Of a stretch of DNA of 64,000 bases, positions 7,890-16,575 are shown in pieces. How positions within the stretch are numbered: the first letter of the stretch is position 1; each line of letters begins with the position of its first letter. The stretch is from assembly GCF_027563465.1 (NCBI RefSeq), contig NZ_JAPFQA010000001.1, forward strand, positions 897,613 through 961,612, in the 5' to 3' direction. Source of the DNA: Mesorhizobium qingshengii. Its GTDB lineage: Bacteria; Pseudomonadota; Alphaproteobacteria; Rhizobiales; Rhizobiaceae. The notes below the pieces were generated by a model, which saw only the letters and a list, made by a program, of their open reading frames with translations, did not search any database and was not told the DNA's origin. The translations under genes and the position numbers were made by a program.

Positions 7890-8525
7890 ATGCCCGACGT
7901 CAAATGGACAATGAAGGCGCGCGAATTCATCAACTGCAATTGCGCCTATGGCTGCCCGTGCCAGTTCAACGCCATGCCGACACACGGATCCTGCCAGGCG
8001 GTTGCTGGCATGGAAATCGAGAGCGGCCATCACGGCAGCACCAAGCTCGATGGATTGCGGTTCGTCGGGATTTTCCGCTGGCCCGGCGCGATACACCAGG
8101 GCAGGGGCGAAGCCGCGGTGGTTATCGACGAGAAGGCGACCGAAGCCCAGCGTGAAGCGCTGCTTCGCATATTGGGTGGTCAGGACACCGAACCAGGCGC
8201 AACGATATTCCAGGTCTTTTCGACCACGCTGGAGAAATTCCACGATCCGATCTTTGCCGCGATCGATTTCAAGGTCGACGTCGACGCACGAACCGGCCGG
8301 CTGTACGTCAAGGGCGTAACCGACGGCCATGGCGAGCCAATCAAGAATCCGGTCACCGGCGCCGAGCATCACGCGCGTATCGACCTGCCGCGCGGCTTCG
8401 AATACGCGATCGCCGAGGTCGGGCGTGGCTGGACCAAGGCGACGGGCCCGATCAAGTTCGAGCTGGCCGATACGCACAGCCATTTCGCCAATCTGCATCT
8501 CACGCAGAGTGGCGTCGTGCATTGA
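7890..8525 (+). CDS. DUF1326 domain-containing protein
   Basis: The protein has 211 residues and no signal peptide or membrane segment. The start at 7890 is supported by an AAGGGGAGG ribosome site; the frame is open further upstream but without one. Near the N-terminus there is a four-cysteine cluster NCNCAYGCPCQF (Cys16, 18, 22, 24), the hallmark of DUF1326 and a likely metal-binding site. The gene ends ten bases before the start of the DUF2182 membrane protein. These two families often occur together, so the pair probably works as a unit. The biochemical role is not established; metal handling is an inference. Confidence 0.8.
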   Translation: MPDVKWTMKAREFINCNCAYGCPCQFNAMPTHGSCQAVAGMEIESGHHGSTKLDGLRFVGIFRWPGAIHQGRGEAAVVIDEKATEAQREALLRILGGQDTEPGATIFQVFSTTLEKFHDPIFAAIDFKVDVDARTGRLYVKGVTDGHGEPIKNPVTGAEHHARIDLPRGFEYAIAEVGRGWTKATGPIKFELADTHSHFANLHLTQSGVVH

Positions 8526-8535
8526 CCTGATCCAG

Positions 8536-9393
8536 ATGACCGACACGGCCCTCGAGGCGGTGCTGCGCCGCGACCGTGCGGTCGTGACGGCCGCGCTCGT
8601 CGTGATTGCCGTGCTTGCCTGGGCCTACGTGCTGTGGCTCGCCGCCGGCATGGTCATGCCCGGTTCTGCCGTACCGGGCGGCGCAGGCGACGTGGCCGCA
8701 ACGGACATGTCGAACATGGACATGGGCGGCATGGACATGGGTGCCACGGTTGCTCCCGGTTTCCGGGCTTGGGCAACGGCCGATTTCGCTTTCATCTTCA
8801 CAATGTGGGCGGTGATGATGGTCGGCATGATGACGCCGTCGGTCGCGCCGATGTTGCTGCTCTATGCCGGCGTCGGCCGCAAGGCGCAAGCGGATGGCCG
8901 CCCCATCGCTTCGACGGGGTGGTTCTTTATCGGCTATCTCACCGTCTGGGTTGTCTTCAGCATCGTGGCGACCGGTGCGCAATGGCTGCTCGCCCGTCTC
9001 GCCTTGCTCAATCCCTCTATGGCGGCCGGCAGCGCGATCTTCGGCGGCCTCGTCCTGATCGCCGCCGGCCTCTATCAATGGACGCCGATGAAGGGTGTCT
9101 GCCTGCGTCAATGTCAGGCGCCGATCGCGTTCCTGGTCAGTCATGGCGGGTTCCGTTCCGCTCCGCTCGGCGCGCTTCGGCTGGGCATCGATCACGGCGC
9201 CTATTGCCTCGGCTGCTGCTGGGCGCTGATGGCTCTGCTGTTCGTCGGCGGCGTCATGAACGTGCTGTGGATCGCTGGCATCGCCATCCTTGTTCTCCTG
9301 GAGAAGACGGTCCCGACCGGGCAGTTGATCCCGCGCATTTCCGGCATGCTGATGGCGGCGGCCGGAGCCTGGCTCATCCTTGGAGCACTTTGA
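8536..9393 (+). CDS. DUF2182 family integral membrane protein with Met-rich loop
   Basis: This is a 285-residue protein with about seven membrane spans. After the first span (about 18-38) comes an extracytoplasmic loop with an MDMGGMDMG-type run (residues about 58-69). The span WAVMMVGMMTPSVAPM (about 91-106) is conserved in the family. A later pair of cysteines (YCLGCCWAL) lies in the membrane. Methionine runs of this type bind Cu(I) in known copper proteins, so copper or another soft metal is a reasonable guess. It is cotranscribed with the DUF1326 gene. The ATG at 8536 was chosen because upstream codons overlap that gene. Confidence 0.8.
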   Translation: MTDTALEAVLRRDRAVVTAALVVIAVLAWAYVLWLAAGMVMPGSAVPGGAGDVAATDMSNMDMGGMDMGATVAPGFRAWATADFAFIFTMWAVMMVGMMTPSVAPMLLLYAGVGRKAQADGRPIASTGWFFIGYLTVWVVFSIVATGAQWLLARLALLNPSMAAGSAIFGGLVLIAAGLYQWTPMKGVCLRQCQAPIAFLVSHGGFRSAPLGALRLGIDHGAYCLGCCWALMALLFVGGVMNVLWIAGIAILVLLEKTVPTGQLIPRISGMLMAAAGAWLILGAL

Positions 9394-9828
9394 GAACGCA
9401 CGGCTGCCTGGCGTTTCCGGGCGTCATTGACCTGAAGCCACCCGGCAAATCGTCAAATGACAGTCTTTGGACGTGCCAGTTCATTCAGCACCGAGGTCAG
9501 TAACGCGAAGGTATTACAGGGATGGATTTCGCTGCCCCGGCCTGCATTTGCGTTGAATGGGTTTGCCTCCTTTGTTTGCGCTGCTGACTAAATCGCGGGC
9601 GCGTTTGTCTGCAATTCAGGCATTTGCGGCAACCGGTTTTCAAACTCTTTCGGATTCGGTCATTTCCCTTGACCTCACAGGAATAATCGCCTTCGATGCC
9701 GTTCGTGAATGGGAGGCAGCGCGTCGATAACGATGCAGGGGTTCTCGGAATAATCCCGAAGGGGGCTGCGTTCACGCAGGAACAAAGATCAGGGTATGCC
9801 TGAAAACAGAGAAAAGGGTCTGTGGGTT
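9394..9828. other. Intergenic region upstream of aapJ
   Basis: This is 435 bases with no supportable gene. The only notable element is a possible promoter: TTGACC at 9669-9674, a 17-base gap, then TTCGAT, in the right direction for aapJ. The -10 block is a poor match. No palindrome or riboswitch-like structure stood out. The last part holds a GAAAAGGG ribosome site for aapJ. Confidence 0.35.
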
Positions 9829-10857
9829 ATGAAACACATTGCAATTGGCATTCTTGGAGCTGGCGCGCTTGGATTGATGGCTTCGGCCGCTTCGGCAACC
9901 ACGCTCGATACCGTCAAGGCGAAGGGCTTCATCCAGTGCGGTGTCTCGACCGGCCTGGCCGGCTTCTCGGCGCCGGATGACAAGGGTGACTGGCAAGGCA
10001 TCGACGCGGATTTCTGCCGCGCGGTCGCGGCCGCCGTCTTTGGTGACGGCACCAAGGTCAAGTTCACGCCGCTCAGCGCCAAGGAGCGGTTCACCGCGCT
10101 GCAGTCCGGCGAGGTCGATATCCTGTCGCGCAACACCACCTGGACGATCAATCGTGATACAGCGCTCGGCCTCAATTTCGTCGGCACCACCTACTATGAC
10201 GGCCAAGGCTTCATGATCAACGCCAAGAAGCTGCCGGGCGTCAATTCCGCGCTGCAGCTTTCGGGAGCCGCCGTCTGCGTGCAGAGCGGCACCACCACCG
10301 AGCTCAACCTCGCCGACTACTTCAAGGCGAACAAGATGGAGTACAACCCGGTCGTCTTCGAGAAGCTCGAAGAGGTCAACGCCGCCTATGACGCCGGCCG
10401 CTGCGACGTCTACACCACCGATCAGTCGGGCCTCTACGGCATCCGCCTGACGCTCGGCTCGCCGGCCGACCATGTCGTGCTGCCCGAGATCATCTCCAAG
10501 GAGCCGCTCGGACCGGCCGTGCGCCAGGGCGACGACCAGTGGTACCACATCGTCAAGTGGACCTATTTCGCGCTGCTCGACGCCGAGGAACTCGGCATCA
10601 CCAAGGCCAATGTCGATGAAATGAAGAACTCCCCCAGCCCGGAGATCAAGCGCGTGCTCGGCCAGGAAGCCGATACCAAGATCGGCACCGATCTCGGCGT
10701 CTCCAACGACTGGGTCGTCAACATCGTCAAGGCCGTCGGCAACTATGGCGAAATGTTCGATCGCAATGTCGGCTCGGGCAGCCCGCTGAAGATCGCGCGT
10801 GGCATCAACGCGCTGTGGACCAAGGGCGGCCTGCAATACGCTCCGCCGATCCGCTGA
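9829..10857 (+). CDS. aapJ: General L-amino-acid ABC transporter, periplasmic binding protein
   Basis: This 342-residue protein has a signal peptide (about residues 1-23, ending ASAASA) and an SBP type-3 domain (family PF00497). Family-typical blocks include LDTVKAKGFIQCGVS, the AVAAAVFGDGTKVKF segment and SGEVDILSRNTTWT. The length matches AapJ of Rhizobium. It captures a broad range of L-amino acids and hands them to AapQ/AapM. The ATG at 9829 (MKHIAIG) has a GAAAAGGG ribosome site; an in-frame ATG at 9796 would put extra residues in front of the signal peptide. It is the first gene of aapJQMP, and a strong hairpin separates it from aapQ. Confidence 0.92.
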   Translation: MKHIAIGILGAGALGLMASAASATTLDTVKAKGFIQCGVSTGLAGFSAPDDKGDWQGIDADFCRAVAAAVFGDGTKVKFTPLSAKERFTALQSGEVDILSRNTTWTINRDTALGLNFVGTTYYDGQGFMINAKKLPGVNSALQLSGAAVCVQSGTTTELNLADYFKANKMEYNPVVFEKLEEVNAAYDAGRCDVYTTDQSGLYGIRLTLGSPADHVVLPEIISKEPLGPAVRQGDDQWYHIVKWTYFALLDAEELGITKANVDEMKNSPSPEIKRVLGQEADTKIGTDLGVSNDWVVNIVKAVGNYGEMFDRNVGSGSPLKIARGINALWTKGGLQYAPPIR

Positions 10858-10870
10858 TCGAAATGTGATC

Positions 10871-10895
10871 CGGGAGGCAGATCGTCTGCCTCCCG
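10871..10895 (+). terminator. Hairpin between aapJ and aapQ (attenuator or mRNA stabiliser)
   Basis: Two perfect 11-base arms (CGGGAGGCAGA and its complement) enclose a three-base loop, and a short pyrimidine-rich tail follows. Such hairpins after binding-protein genes commonly cause partial termination or protect the upstream mRNA, giving more binding protein than permease. Confidence 0.6.
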
Positions 10896-10919
10896 CTTCT
10901 CTTTCCAGGGGACGGTCGA

Positions 10920-12107
10920 ATGGCATCGCAGGAAGTTCTTCGCGAGGAGCCCAGCCGCGGTTCCTTTATCAATGATCCCAGGGTCCGCGGGATATTCTAC
11001 CAGGCGGTGGTGGTCGTCCTGCTGGCGGTTTCGGTCTGGTGGATCGTCCAGAATGTCATCGACAATCTGACCCGCTTGCACATCGCGTCAGGCTTCGGCT
11101 TCCTCAAAGGTCGCGCCGGCTTCGACATCAGCGACAGTGCCATCGCTTATACATCCGACTCGACCTATGGCCGTGCCATTGTCGTCGGCTTCATCAACAC
11201 CATTATCGTTGCGGTCGCCGGCATTGTCACCGCCACCCTTATCGGCTTCATAGTCGGCATCGGCCGGCTGTCCCGCAACTGGCTGATTCGAAAGATCTGC
11301 ACGGTCTACGTCGAGATTTTCCGCAACATCCCGCCGCTGCTGGTGATCTTCTTCTGGTATTCCGGCGTGCTTTCCGTGCTGCCGGCGCCGCGTGACAGCA
11401 TCAACCTGCCGTTCGGTTCCTTCCTCAATCAACGCGGCTTCTATTTTCCACGCGCGGTCTGGGGCGACGGCTCCTGGCTGATCCCGGTGGCATTGATCGT
11501 CGGCATTGCCATGGCTTGGTTCGTTGCCCGCATGGCGCGCCAGCGACAGATGGCGACTGGCCAGCAATTTCCGGTGTTCTGGACCTCGGTGGCGCTGATC
11601 GTCGGCCTGCCGCTGCTTGCTTACGTGCTCAGCGGCTTTCCGCTGAGTTTCGATTTTCCGAAACAATCGACCTTCAACCTGACCGGTGGCTTCCAGGTCA
11701 AGCCGGAGTTCCTGTCGCTCTATCTGGCGCTGTCCTGCTACACGGCGGCGTTCATCGCCGAGATCGTGCGTGCAGGCATCGTGGGTGTCAGCAAGGGGCA
11801 GACCGAAGCAGCCGGTGCGCTCGGGCTGCGGCCGGGATCGATCCTGCGGCTCGTCGTCGTGCCACAGGCGATGCGTATCGTCATTCCACCGTTGACCAGC
11901 CAGTATCTCAACCTGACCAAGAACTCGTCGCTGGCCATCGCCATTGGCTATCCGGATCTGACGGCGACCGCCGGCACGGTCTTGAACCAGACCGGACAGG
12001 CGGTCGAGGGCGTGCTGATCATGATGGTCGTCTATCTCGCGCTCAGCCTGGTGACGTCGGCGATCATGAACGTCGTCAACGCCAGAATGGCCCTGGTGGA
12101 AAGGTAG
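10920..12107 (+). CDS. aapQ: General L-amino-acid ABC transporter permease
   Basis: This is a 395-residue membrane protein of the HisM/polar amino-acid permease family, longer than usual because of an insert between the first and second halves, as in AapQ. The EAA loop that contacts the ATPase reads [23 protein letters not shown], about residues 297-319. It forms the channel with AapM. A CCAGGGGAC ribosome site precedes the ATG. The gene ends four bases before aapM starts, so the two are likely made from one transcript. Confidence 0.93.
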   Translation: MASQEVLREEPSRGSFINDPRVRGIFYQAVVVVLLAVSVWWIVQNVIDNLTRLHIASGFGFLKGRAGFDISDSAIAYTSDSTYGRAIVVGFINTIIVAVAGIVTATLIGFIVGIGRLSRNWLIRKICTVYVEIFRNIPPLLVIFFWYSGVLSVLPAPRDSINLPFGSFLNQRGFYFPRAVWGDGSWLIPVALIVGIAMAWFVARMARQRQMATGQQFPVFWTSVALIVGLPLLAYVLSGFPLSFDFPKQSTFNLTGGFQVKPEFLSLYLALSCYTAAFIAEIVRAGIVGVSKGQTEAAGALGLRPGSILRLVVVPQAMRIVIPPLTSQYLNLTKNSSLAIAIGYPDLTATAGTVLNQTGQAVEGVLIMMVVYLALSLVTSAIMNVVNARMALVER

Positions 12108-12111
12108 GGAC

Positions 12112-13269
12112 ATGCAAGAGCACGATATGTCCTGGGTACGCACCGAAATGGTGCTGGCGCAACCGGCGCCGGCAGGCGTTAGCGGCCTCGGCGCCTGGGT
12201 GCGCAAGAACCTGATTGCTTCTACTGGTGACACCATACTGACCATCGTCGGCGTCGCGCTCGTCGCGATGATCCTGCCGCAGGTCATCAACTGGGCGTTC
12301 ATCAACGCCCAGTGGACCGGCACCGACCGTACCTTCTGTGCCACCGTGGGGCAGGGCGGCATCCAGCCGGACGGCTGGAGCGGCGCTTGCTGGGCCTTCG
12401 TCAATGCCAAGTTCGGCCAGTTCATGTTCGGACGATATCCGATCGAGGAGCGCTGGCGGCCGATCTTGGTGGCCATCCTCACCGTCGTGCTGCTGGTGCC
12501 GCTGCTCATCCCGCGCGTGCCACGCAAGGGATTGAACGCGATTCTGCTGTTTCTGGTGTTGCCGGTCGTTGCCTTCATCCTGCTGGTTGGCGGCGTCTTC
12601 GGCCTGCCGCATGTCGAGACGTCGCTGTGGGGCGGCCTGCTGGTCACGCTCAGCCTGTCCTTCGTCGGCATCGCCGTGTCGCTACCGCTCGGTATCCTGC
12701 TGGCGATGGGGCGACGTTCGAAGATGCCGATCGTCAAGACATTGTGCGTGATCTTCATCGAGACGGTGCGTGGCATCCCGCTGATCACCGTGCTGTTCTT
12801 CGCCAGCGTCATGCTGCCGCTGTTCCTGCCGGCCGGCGTCACCTTCGACAAGTTCCTGCGTGCGCTGATCGGCGTCTCGCTGTTTGCCGCGGCCTACATG
12901 GCCGAAGTGGTGCGCGGCGGCCTGCAGGCGATCCCCAAGGGCCAGTATGAAGGCGCCGATTCGCTCGGCCTCGGCTACTGGCAGAAGATGGTGCTGATCG
13001 TCATGCCGCAGGCGTTGAAGCTGGTCATCCCGGGCATCGTCAACACCTTCATCGGCATGTTCAAGGACACCAGCCTGGTCTCGATCATTTCGATGTTCGA
13101 CCTGCTCGGCGTCGTCAAGCAGAACTTCTCGTACGCCAACTGGGCAACGGCGCAGACGGCCAGGTCCGGCCTTATCTTCGCTGCCTTCGTCTTCTGGCTG
13201 TTCTGCTTCGGCATGTCGCGTTATTCAATGTACACCGAACGCCGACTCGACACCGGCCACAAACGCTAA
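12112..13269 (+). CDS. aapM: General L-amino-acid ABC transporter permease
   Basis: This is a 385-residue membrane protein paired with AapQ. Its C-terminal half carries the permease domain and the EAA loop [23 protein letters not shown]. The N-terminal half has several further spans, and a loop rich in Trp and Cys ([17 protein letters not shown]) probably faces the periplasm. The start has a GGAAAGGTAGGGA ribosome site. It lies between aapQ and aapP with short gaps and so belongs to the same operon. Confidence 0.93.
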   Translation: MQEHDMSWVRTEMVLAQPAPAGVSGLGAWVRKNLIASTGDTILTIVGVALVAMILPQVINWAFINAQWTGTDRTFCATVGQGGIQPDGWSGACWAFVNAKFGQFMFGRYPIEERWRPILVAILTVVLLVPLLIPRVPRKGLNAILLFLVLPVVAFILLVGGVFGLPHVETSLWGGLLVTLSLSFVGIAVSLPLGILLAMGRRSKMPIVKTLCVIFIETVRGIPLITVLFFASVMLPLFLPAGVTFDKFLRALIGVSLFAAAYMAEVVRGGLQAIPKGQYEGADSLGLGYWQKMVLIVMPQALKLVIPGIVNTFIGMFKDTSLVSIISMFDLLGVVKQNFSYANWATAQTARSGLIFAAFVFWLFCFGMSRYSMYTERRLDTGHKR

Positions 13270-13293
13270 ACAAAAGAACAAGGGAACCCTGTC

Positions 13294-14097
13294 ATGGCCA
13301 CCGAAAATGCCGTCAGCGCGGAAGAGATCAAGGTCAACGCCGCCAAGATGCATATCTCCGACACCGATGTCGCCATCGACATCATCGCCATGCACAAATG
13401 GTACGGCGAGTTCCATGTGCTGAAGGACATCAACCTGAAAGTGATGCGCGGCGAGCGCATCGTCATCTGCGGTCCGTCGGGCTCCGGCAAATCGACGATG
13501 ATCCGCTGCATCAACCGTCTGGAAGAGCACCAGAAGGGCAAGATCATCGTCGACGGCAAGGAACTGACCAACGATCTCAAGAAGATCGACGAAGTGCGCC
13601 GCGAGGTTGGCATGGTGTTCCAGCACTTCAACCTGTTCCCGCACCTGACCATCCTGGAGAACTGCACGCTGGCGCCGATCTGGGTGCGCAAGACGCCTAA
13701 GAAGCAAGCCGAGGAAATCGCCATGCATTTCCTCAAGCGCGTCAAGATCCCGGAACAGGCCAACAAATATCCCGGCCAGTTGTCTGGCGGCCAGCAGCAG
13801 CGCGTGGCGATCGCCCGCTCGCTGTGCATGAACCCGCGCATCATGCTGTTCGATGAGCCGACTTCCGCGCTGGATCCGGAGATGATCAAGGAAGTGCTGG
13901 AGACCATGGTTGGACTGGCCGAGGAAGGCATGACCATGCTCTGCGTCACCCACGAGATGGGTTTTGCCCGCAAGGTCGCCAACCGCGTGATCTTCATGGA
14001 CCAGGGCCAGATCGTTGAGCAGAACACGCCGGCCGAGTTCTTCGACCATCCGCGCCACGAGCGCACGAAGCTGTTCCTGTCGCAGATCCTGCACTAG
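13294..14097 (+). CDS. aapP: General L-amino-acid ABC transporter ATP-binding protein
   Basis: This 267-residue ATPase has all the expected motifs: Walker [10 protein letters not shown] (residues 60-68), the Q-loop in [10 protein letters not shown], the ABC signature [13 protein letters not shown], and Walker B in [14 protein letters not shown]. The switch histidine is in CVTHEMGFA. Compared with GlnQ-type ATPases it has an extra N-terminal 30 residues. It powers AapQM on the inner face of the membrane. It is the last gene of the aap operon and is followed by a textbook terminator. Confidence 0.95.
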   Translation: MATENAVSAEEIKVNAAKMHISDTDVAIDIIAMHKWYGEFHVLKDINLKVMRGERIVICGPSGSGKSTMIRCINRLEEHQKGKIIVDGKELTNDLKKIDEVRREVGMVFQHFNLFPHLTILENCTLAPIWVRKTPKKQAEEIAMHFLKRVKIPEQANKYPGQLSGGQQQRVAIARSLCMNPRIMLFDEPTSALDPEMIKEVLETMVGLAEEGMTMLCVTHEMGFARKVANRVIFMDQGQIVEQNTPAEFFDHPRHERTKLFLSQILH

Positions 14098-14116
14098 GCC
14101 TTCGATGGCTGCAAAG

Positions 14117-14147
14117 GAGCCCGGCTGAAACAGTGCCGGGCTCTTTT
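14117..14147 (+). terminator. Rho-independent terminator of the aap operon
   Basis: A perfect nine-base stem (GAGCCCGGC pairing with GCCGGGCTC) with a nine-base loop is followed by TTTT. It starts about 20 bases after the aapP stop. Confidence 0.85.
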
Positions 14148-14213
14148 GCGTATGGATGGGCAGGAGGCGGGCGGTTCTTGTCGCGCCGGTACGCGTTTGC
14201 AGGGCCGCCACTC

Positions 14214-14879
14214 ATGAAAAAGCTCGGACGTTTTCTAGGCCTTCTGTTGATCGTGGCGGCGCTGGCGGTGACGCTGGGCGCCTTGGTGCCGCGCCCGCTC
14301 TGGCCGGCTGCTGCCTCGATCGAGGGTAAACGCCACATCCTGGTGCTGAAGAACCCGATCCACACCGACATCGCCATTCCGGTCGACGATGCCGTGCGCC
14401 AGCGCTTCCATTTCCTGGCCGATGCCGGTATCCCCGTCGGCATTCCGGAGGTGCGCTACATCGTCTTCGGCTGGGGCGGCCGTGCCTTCTATCTGGAAAC
14501 GCCGACCTGGTCGCAGCTCAAGGCCGTGCCGGTGATGAAGGCGCTCACCCTCGACACATCGGTCATGCATGTCGATGTCGCCGGCGACATCGTCGAGCCG
14601 CGTCCGGACGTTGCCGGCTTCGACATCGGCGAGGAGCGTTTCATGGCGCTGCTCGACTTCATCGAGGCGAGTTTTCAGAGGGGGCCGGCCGGCCCAATCG
14701 TCGTCGAGAATGCGGCCTATTCCAGGTTCGACCACTTCTACGAGGCGAACGGCCGTTTCAACGCGTTGGTTGGCTGCAACACCTGGACAGCGGCGGCCTT
14801 GCGCACCGCCGGCCTGCGCACTGGCTGGTGGAACCCGCTGCCGGCTTCGCTCAGCCTGTCGATGCGGCTTTATAATTAG
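14214..14879 (+). CDS. DUF2459 (TIGR02117-type) membrane-anchored protein
   Basis: This 221-residue protein starts with a signal anchor (KKLGRFLGLLLIVAALAVTLGAL). The body shows DUF2459 features: HILVLKNPIHTDIAIP, the VFGWGGRAFYLETPTW segment, and a final block with a conserved cysteine in ALVGCNTWTAAALRTAG. The NCNTW-like motif and paired histidines hint at an enzyme of unknown activity outside the cytoplasm. The ATG at 14214 directly precedes the charged residues of the anchor. An upstream start would overlap the aap terminator. It appears monocistronic and is convergent with the next gene. Confidence 0.75.
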   Translation: MKKLGRFLGLLLIVAALAVTLGALVPRPLWPAAASIEGKRHILVLKNPIHTDIAIPVDDAVRQRFHFLADAGIPVGIPEVRYIVFGWGGRAFYLETPTWSQLKAVPVMKALTLDTSVMHVDVAGDIVEPRPDVAGFDIGEERFMALLDFIEASFQRGPAGPIVVENAAYSRFDHFYEANGRFNALVGCNTWTAAALRTAGLRTGWWNPLPASLSLSMRLYN

Positions 14880-14938
14880 CTTGGTTCAACTGGCCGGCAC
14901 CCAAGTCGTGCCTAAATCAGGTTTCAGCGTCGGATGAT

Positions 14939-16165
14939 CTACTGCTGCTGCCAGCCATAGAGCCAGTCGAGATCCGTCGCGAGCTTTTCCGGCGAGCGCG
15001 TCTTGAGGAACAGGTTGCGGGCGATTGCCACCGGTCCCGCAGCATGCCAGGCAAGGTGGTTGAGGGCGCCGCGCCGGGCGACTTTGGCGACGCGCGGCCG
15101 CCGCAGATTTTCCCAGACGAGGAGGCCTCGCGCCGGTTCGACAGGAAAGGCGGCAAAAGAGCCGGCAAGCGTTGCCGCATCCTCGATCGCCATCGCCGCG
15201 CCTTGCGCCGCAAAGGGCGTCATCGCATGCGCCGCGTCGCCGATCAGCGCGATGCCATCAGGCGTTGTCCAGGGCTGCTTCTGCTCGACCGTATGGAGCG
15301 GCCAGGTCAGCCACGGGCCGGCCATTTCCAGCAGTCTCGCAAGGCCCGGCGCAGTGCCGCGTATTGCGGCGGCGAGGATGCCGGGATCGGCATGGCCGGA
15401 CCAGCCTTCGGCTATACGCTCGCCCCTGGTGAAGGCGACGAGGTTAAAGGCGTCACCCTTGCTGACGGGATAGGCGACCATATGGAAGCCAGGATGCAGA
15501 AAGGTCGTCACACAGTCGGCCGCGCCGATCGCGGCAAAGGCTTGCCCGGCGGCGCTGTCAGCCGCGACGGTGGTGCGCCAGGCCAGCTCACCGGAAAAAC
15601 GGCTTCTTGGCGATGCCGTCCCACTGGTCGAATCGACAAGCGCGCGCACCGACGACCAGACGCCATCGGCGCCGACCAGCAGGGAGCCTTCCATCTCGAC
15701 AGTCTTGCCGTCGATCTCGACACTCGCCGTGACGCCATGGGTCCCAGTGGCAATGCTGCCGACGCGCGCGCCGGTGGTGAGATGAATATCCTGCACCTCG
15801 GCAACGCGCGCCGTCAGCGCCGCCTGCAGATCGGCGCGGTGAGCCACGAGGTAGGGCGCCCGCCAGCGCGCTTCAGCGGCCTGTCCAAGTGGCACGCGCG
15901 CCAGTTCACGCAACGTCGCCGCGTCCTTCAGCACCACCGCTTCCGGCCGCACCGCTGTTAGCAGCAGCCGGTCGAGCACGCCGAGCTGGCGAAGGATGCG
16001 TGTTGCATTGGGAGAAAGCTGGAGGCCGGCGCCGACCGCATCCATGCGTTGCGCCTGTTCGAACACTTGCACAGGGTAGCCGTGTTCGGCGAAGGCGAGC
16101 GCCGCGGTCAACCCGGCGATACCCGCCCCGGCGATGATGACTTGCCGGGAGCGCATGTCGTCCAT
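14939..16165 (-). CDS. FAD-dependent monooxygenase (salicylate-hydroxylase-like)
   Basis: This is a 408-residue class A flavoprotein monooxygenase. The dinucleotide fold GAGIAGLTAALAFAEHG lies at the N-terminus. GADGVWSSVR is the DG motif that contacts FAD and NAD(P)H. The GD motif is in LIGDAAHAMTPFAAQGA. These enzymes hydroxylate aromatic rings, often salicylate-like acids, using NAD(P)H and oxygen. The substrate is not predictable. The start at 16165 (MDDMRSR) or 16156 (MRSR) cannot be separated, as neither has a strong ribosome site. It lies 20 bases after a small zinc-finger gene on the same strand and is probably cotranscribed with it. Confidence 0.82.
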   Translation of the reverse strand: MDDMRSRQVIIAGAGIAGLTAALAFAEHGYPVQVFEQAQRMDAVGAGLQLSPNATRILRQLGVLDRLLLTAVRPEAVVLKDAATLRELARVPLGQAAEARWRAPYLVAHRADLQAALTARVAEVQDIHLTTGARVGSIATGTHGVTASVEIDGKTVEMEGSLLVGADGVWSSVRALVDSTSGTASPRSRFSGELAWRTTVAADSAAGQAFAAIGAADCVTTFLHPGFHMVAYPVSKGDAFNLVAFTRGERIAEGWSGHADPGILAAAIRGTAPGLARLLEMAGPWLTWPLHTVEQKQPWTTPDGIALIGDAAHAMTPFAAQGAAMAIEDAATLAGSFAAFPVEPARGLLVWENLRRPRVAKVARRGALNHLAWHAAGPVAIARNLFLKTRSPEKLATDLDWLYGWQQQ

Positions 16166-16185
16166 TTTCAACCGGTCGCTGGAGA

Positions 16186-16437
16186 TCAGGCGGCCTGGTC
16201 GATGTAGATGCAGCCAGCCGGCTGCGTTTCCGTCGCCTTCAGCTTTGGCGAATAGCGGTAGAGCGTCGAGCAATAGGGGCAGACTTTTTCATTGTCGTCG
16301 CCCATGTCGAGAAACACATGCGGGTGGTCGAAAGGCGGGTTGGCGCCCGTGCACATGAATTCCTTGACGCCGATGTCGATCGCCGGGTGGCCCGCATCGT
16401 TCTGAAAATGGGGAATGGAACCGCCTGCCATCGTCAT
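16186..16437 (-). CDS. Small zinc-finger domain protein (CHCC type)
   Basis: This 83-residue protein carries one Cys/His zinc site: a cysteine in FMCTG, a histidine in FDHPHVFLDMG, and the pair in KVCPYCSTLYRY. That order and spacing fit the zf-CHCC family, whose mitochondrial relatives are the small NDUFS6-type subunit of respiratory complex I. The bacterial versions are uncharacterised. It is followed closely by the flavin monooxygenase gene. A GAGATG ribosome site precedes the start. Confidence 0.8.
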   Translation of the reverse strand: MTMAGGSIPHFQNDAGHPAIDIGVKEFMCTGANPPFDHPHVFLDMGDDNEKVCPYCSTLYRYSPKLKATETQPAGCIYIDQAA

Positions 16438-16534
16438 CTCCTTAACGCAGTCTCATCTGCATCTGGATCATATCAGGTCGCTTTGCAAGATCGATGAAAT
16501 GAAACTGTCGCAAAAGCCTGTCAGAGGATAAGTT

Positions 16535-16552
16535 AAGCCGGTTAACCGGCTT
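16535..16552. promoter_or_regulatory. Perfect 18-base palindrome in the ppk leader
   Basis: AAGCCGGTTAACCGGCTT is a perfect inverted repeat 23 bases before the ppk start. It could be a regulator site or an RNA hairpin in the leader. No regulator gene is adjacent. Confidence 0.4.
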
Positions 16553-16575
16553 TAGGCGCGGGAAGAGCAGGAATC

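Noticed and set aside
9497..9775. 92-codon minus-strand frame in the aapJ upstream gap
   Set aside because: No ribosome site, no family pattern, and high Arg/Ser content typical of a random frame.
16505..16524. Pho box upstream of ppk
   Set aside because: The two CTGTC half-sites are 13 bases apart instead of 11, and only one looks like CTGTCAg.
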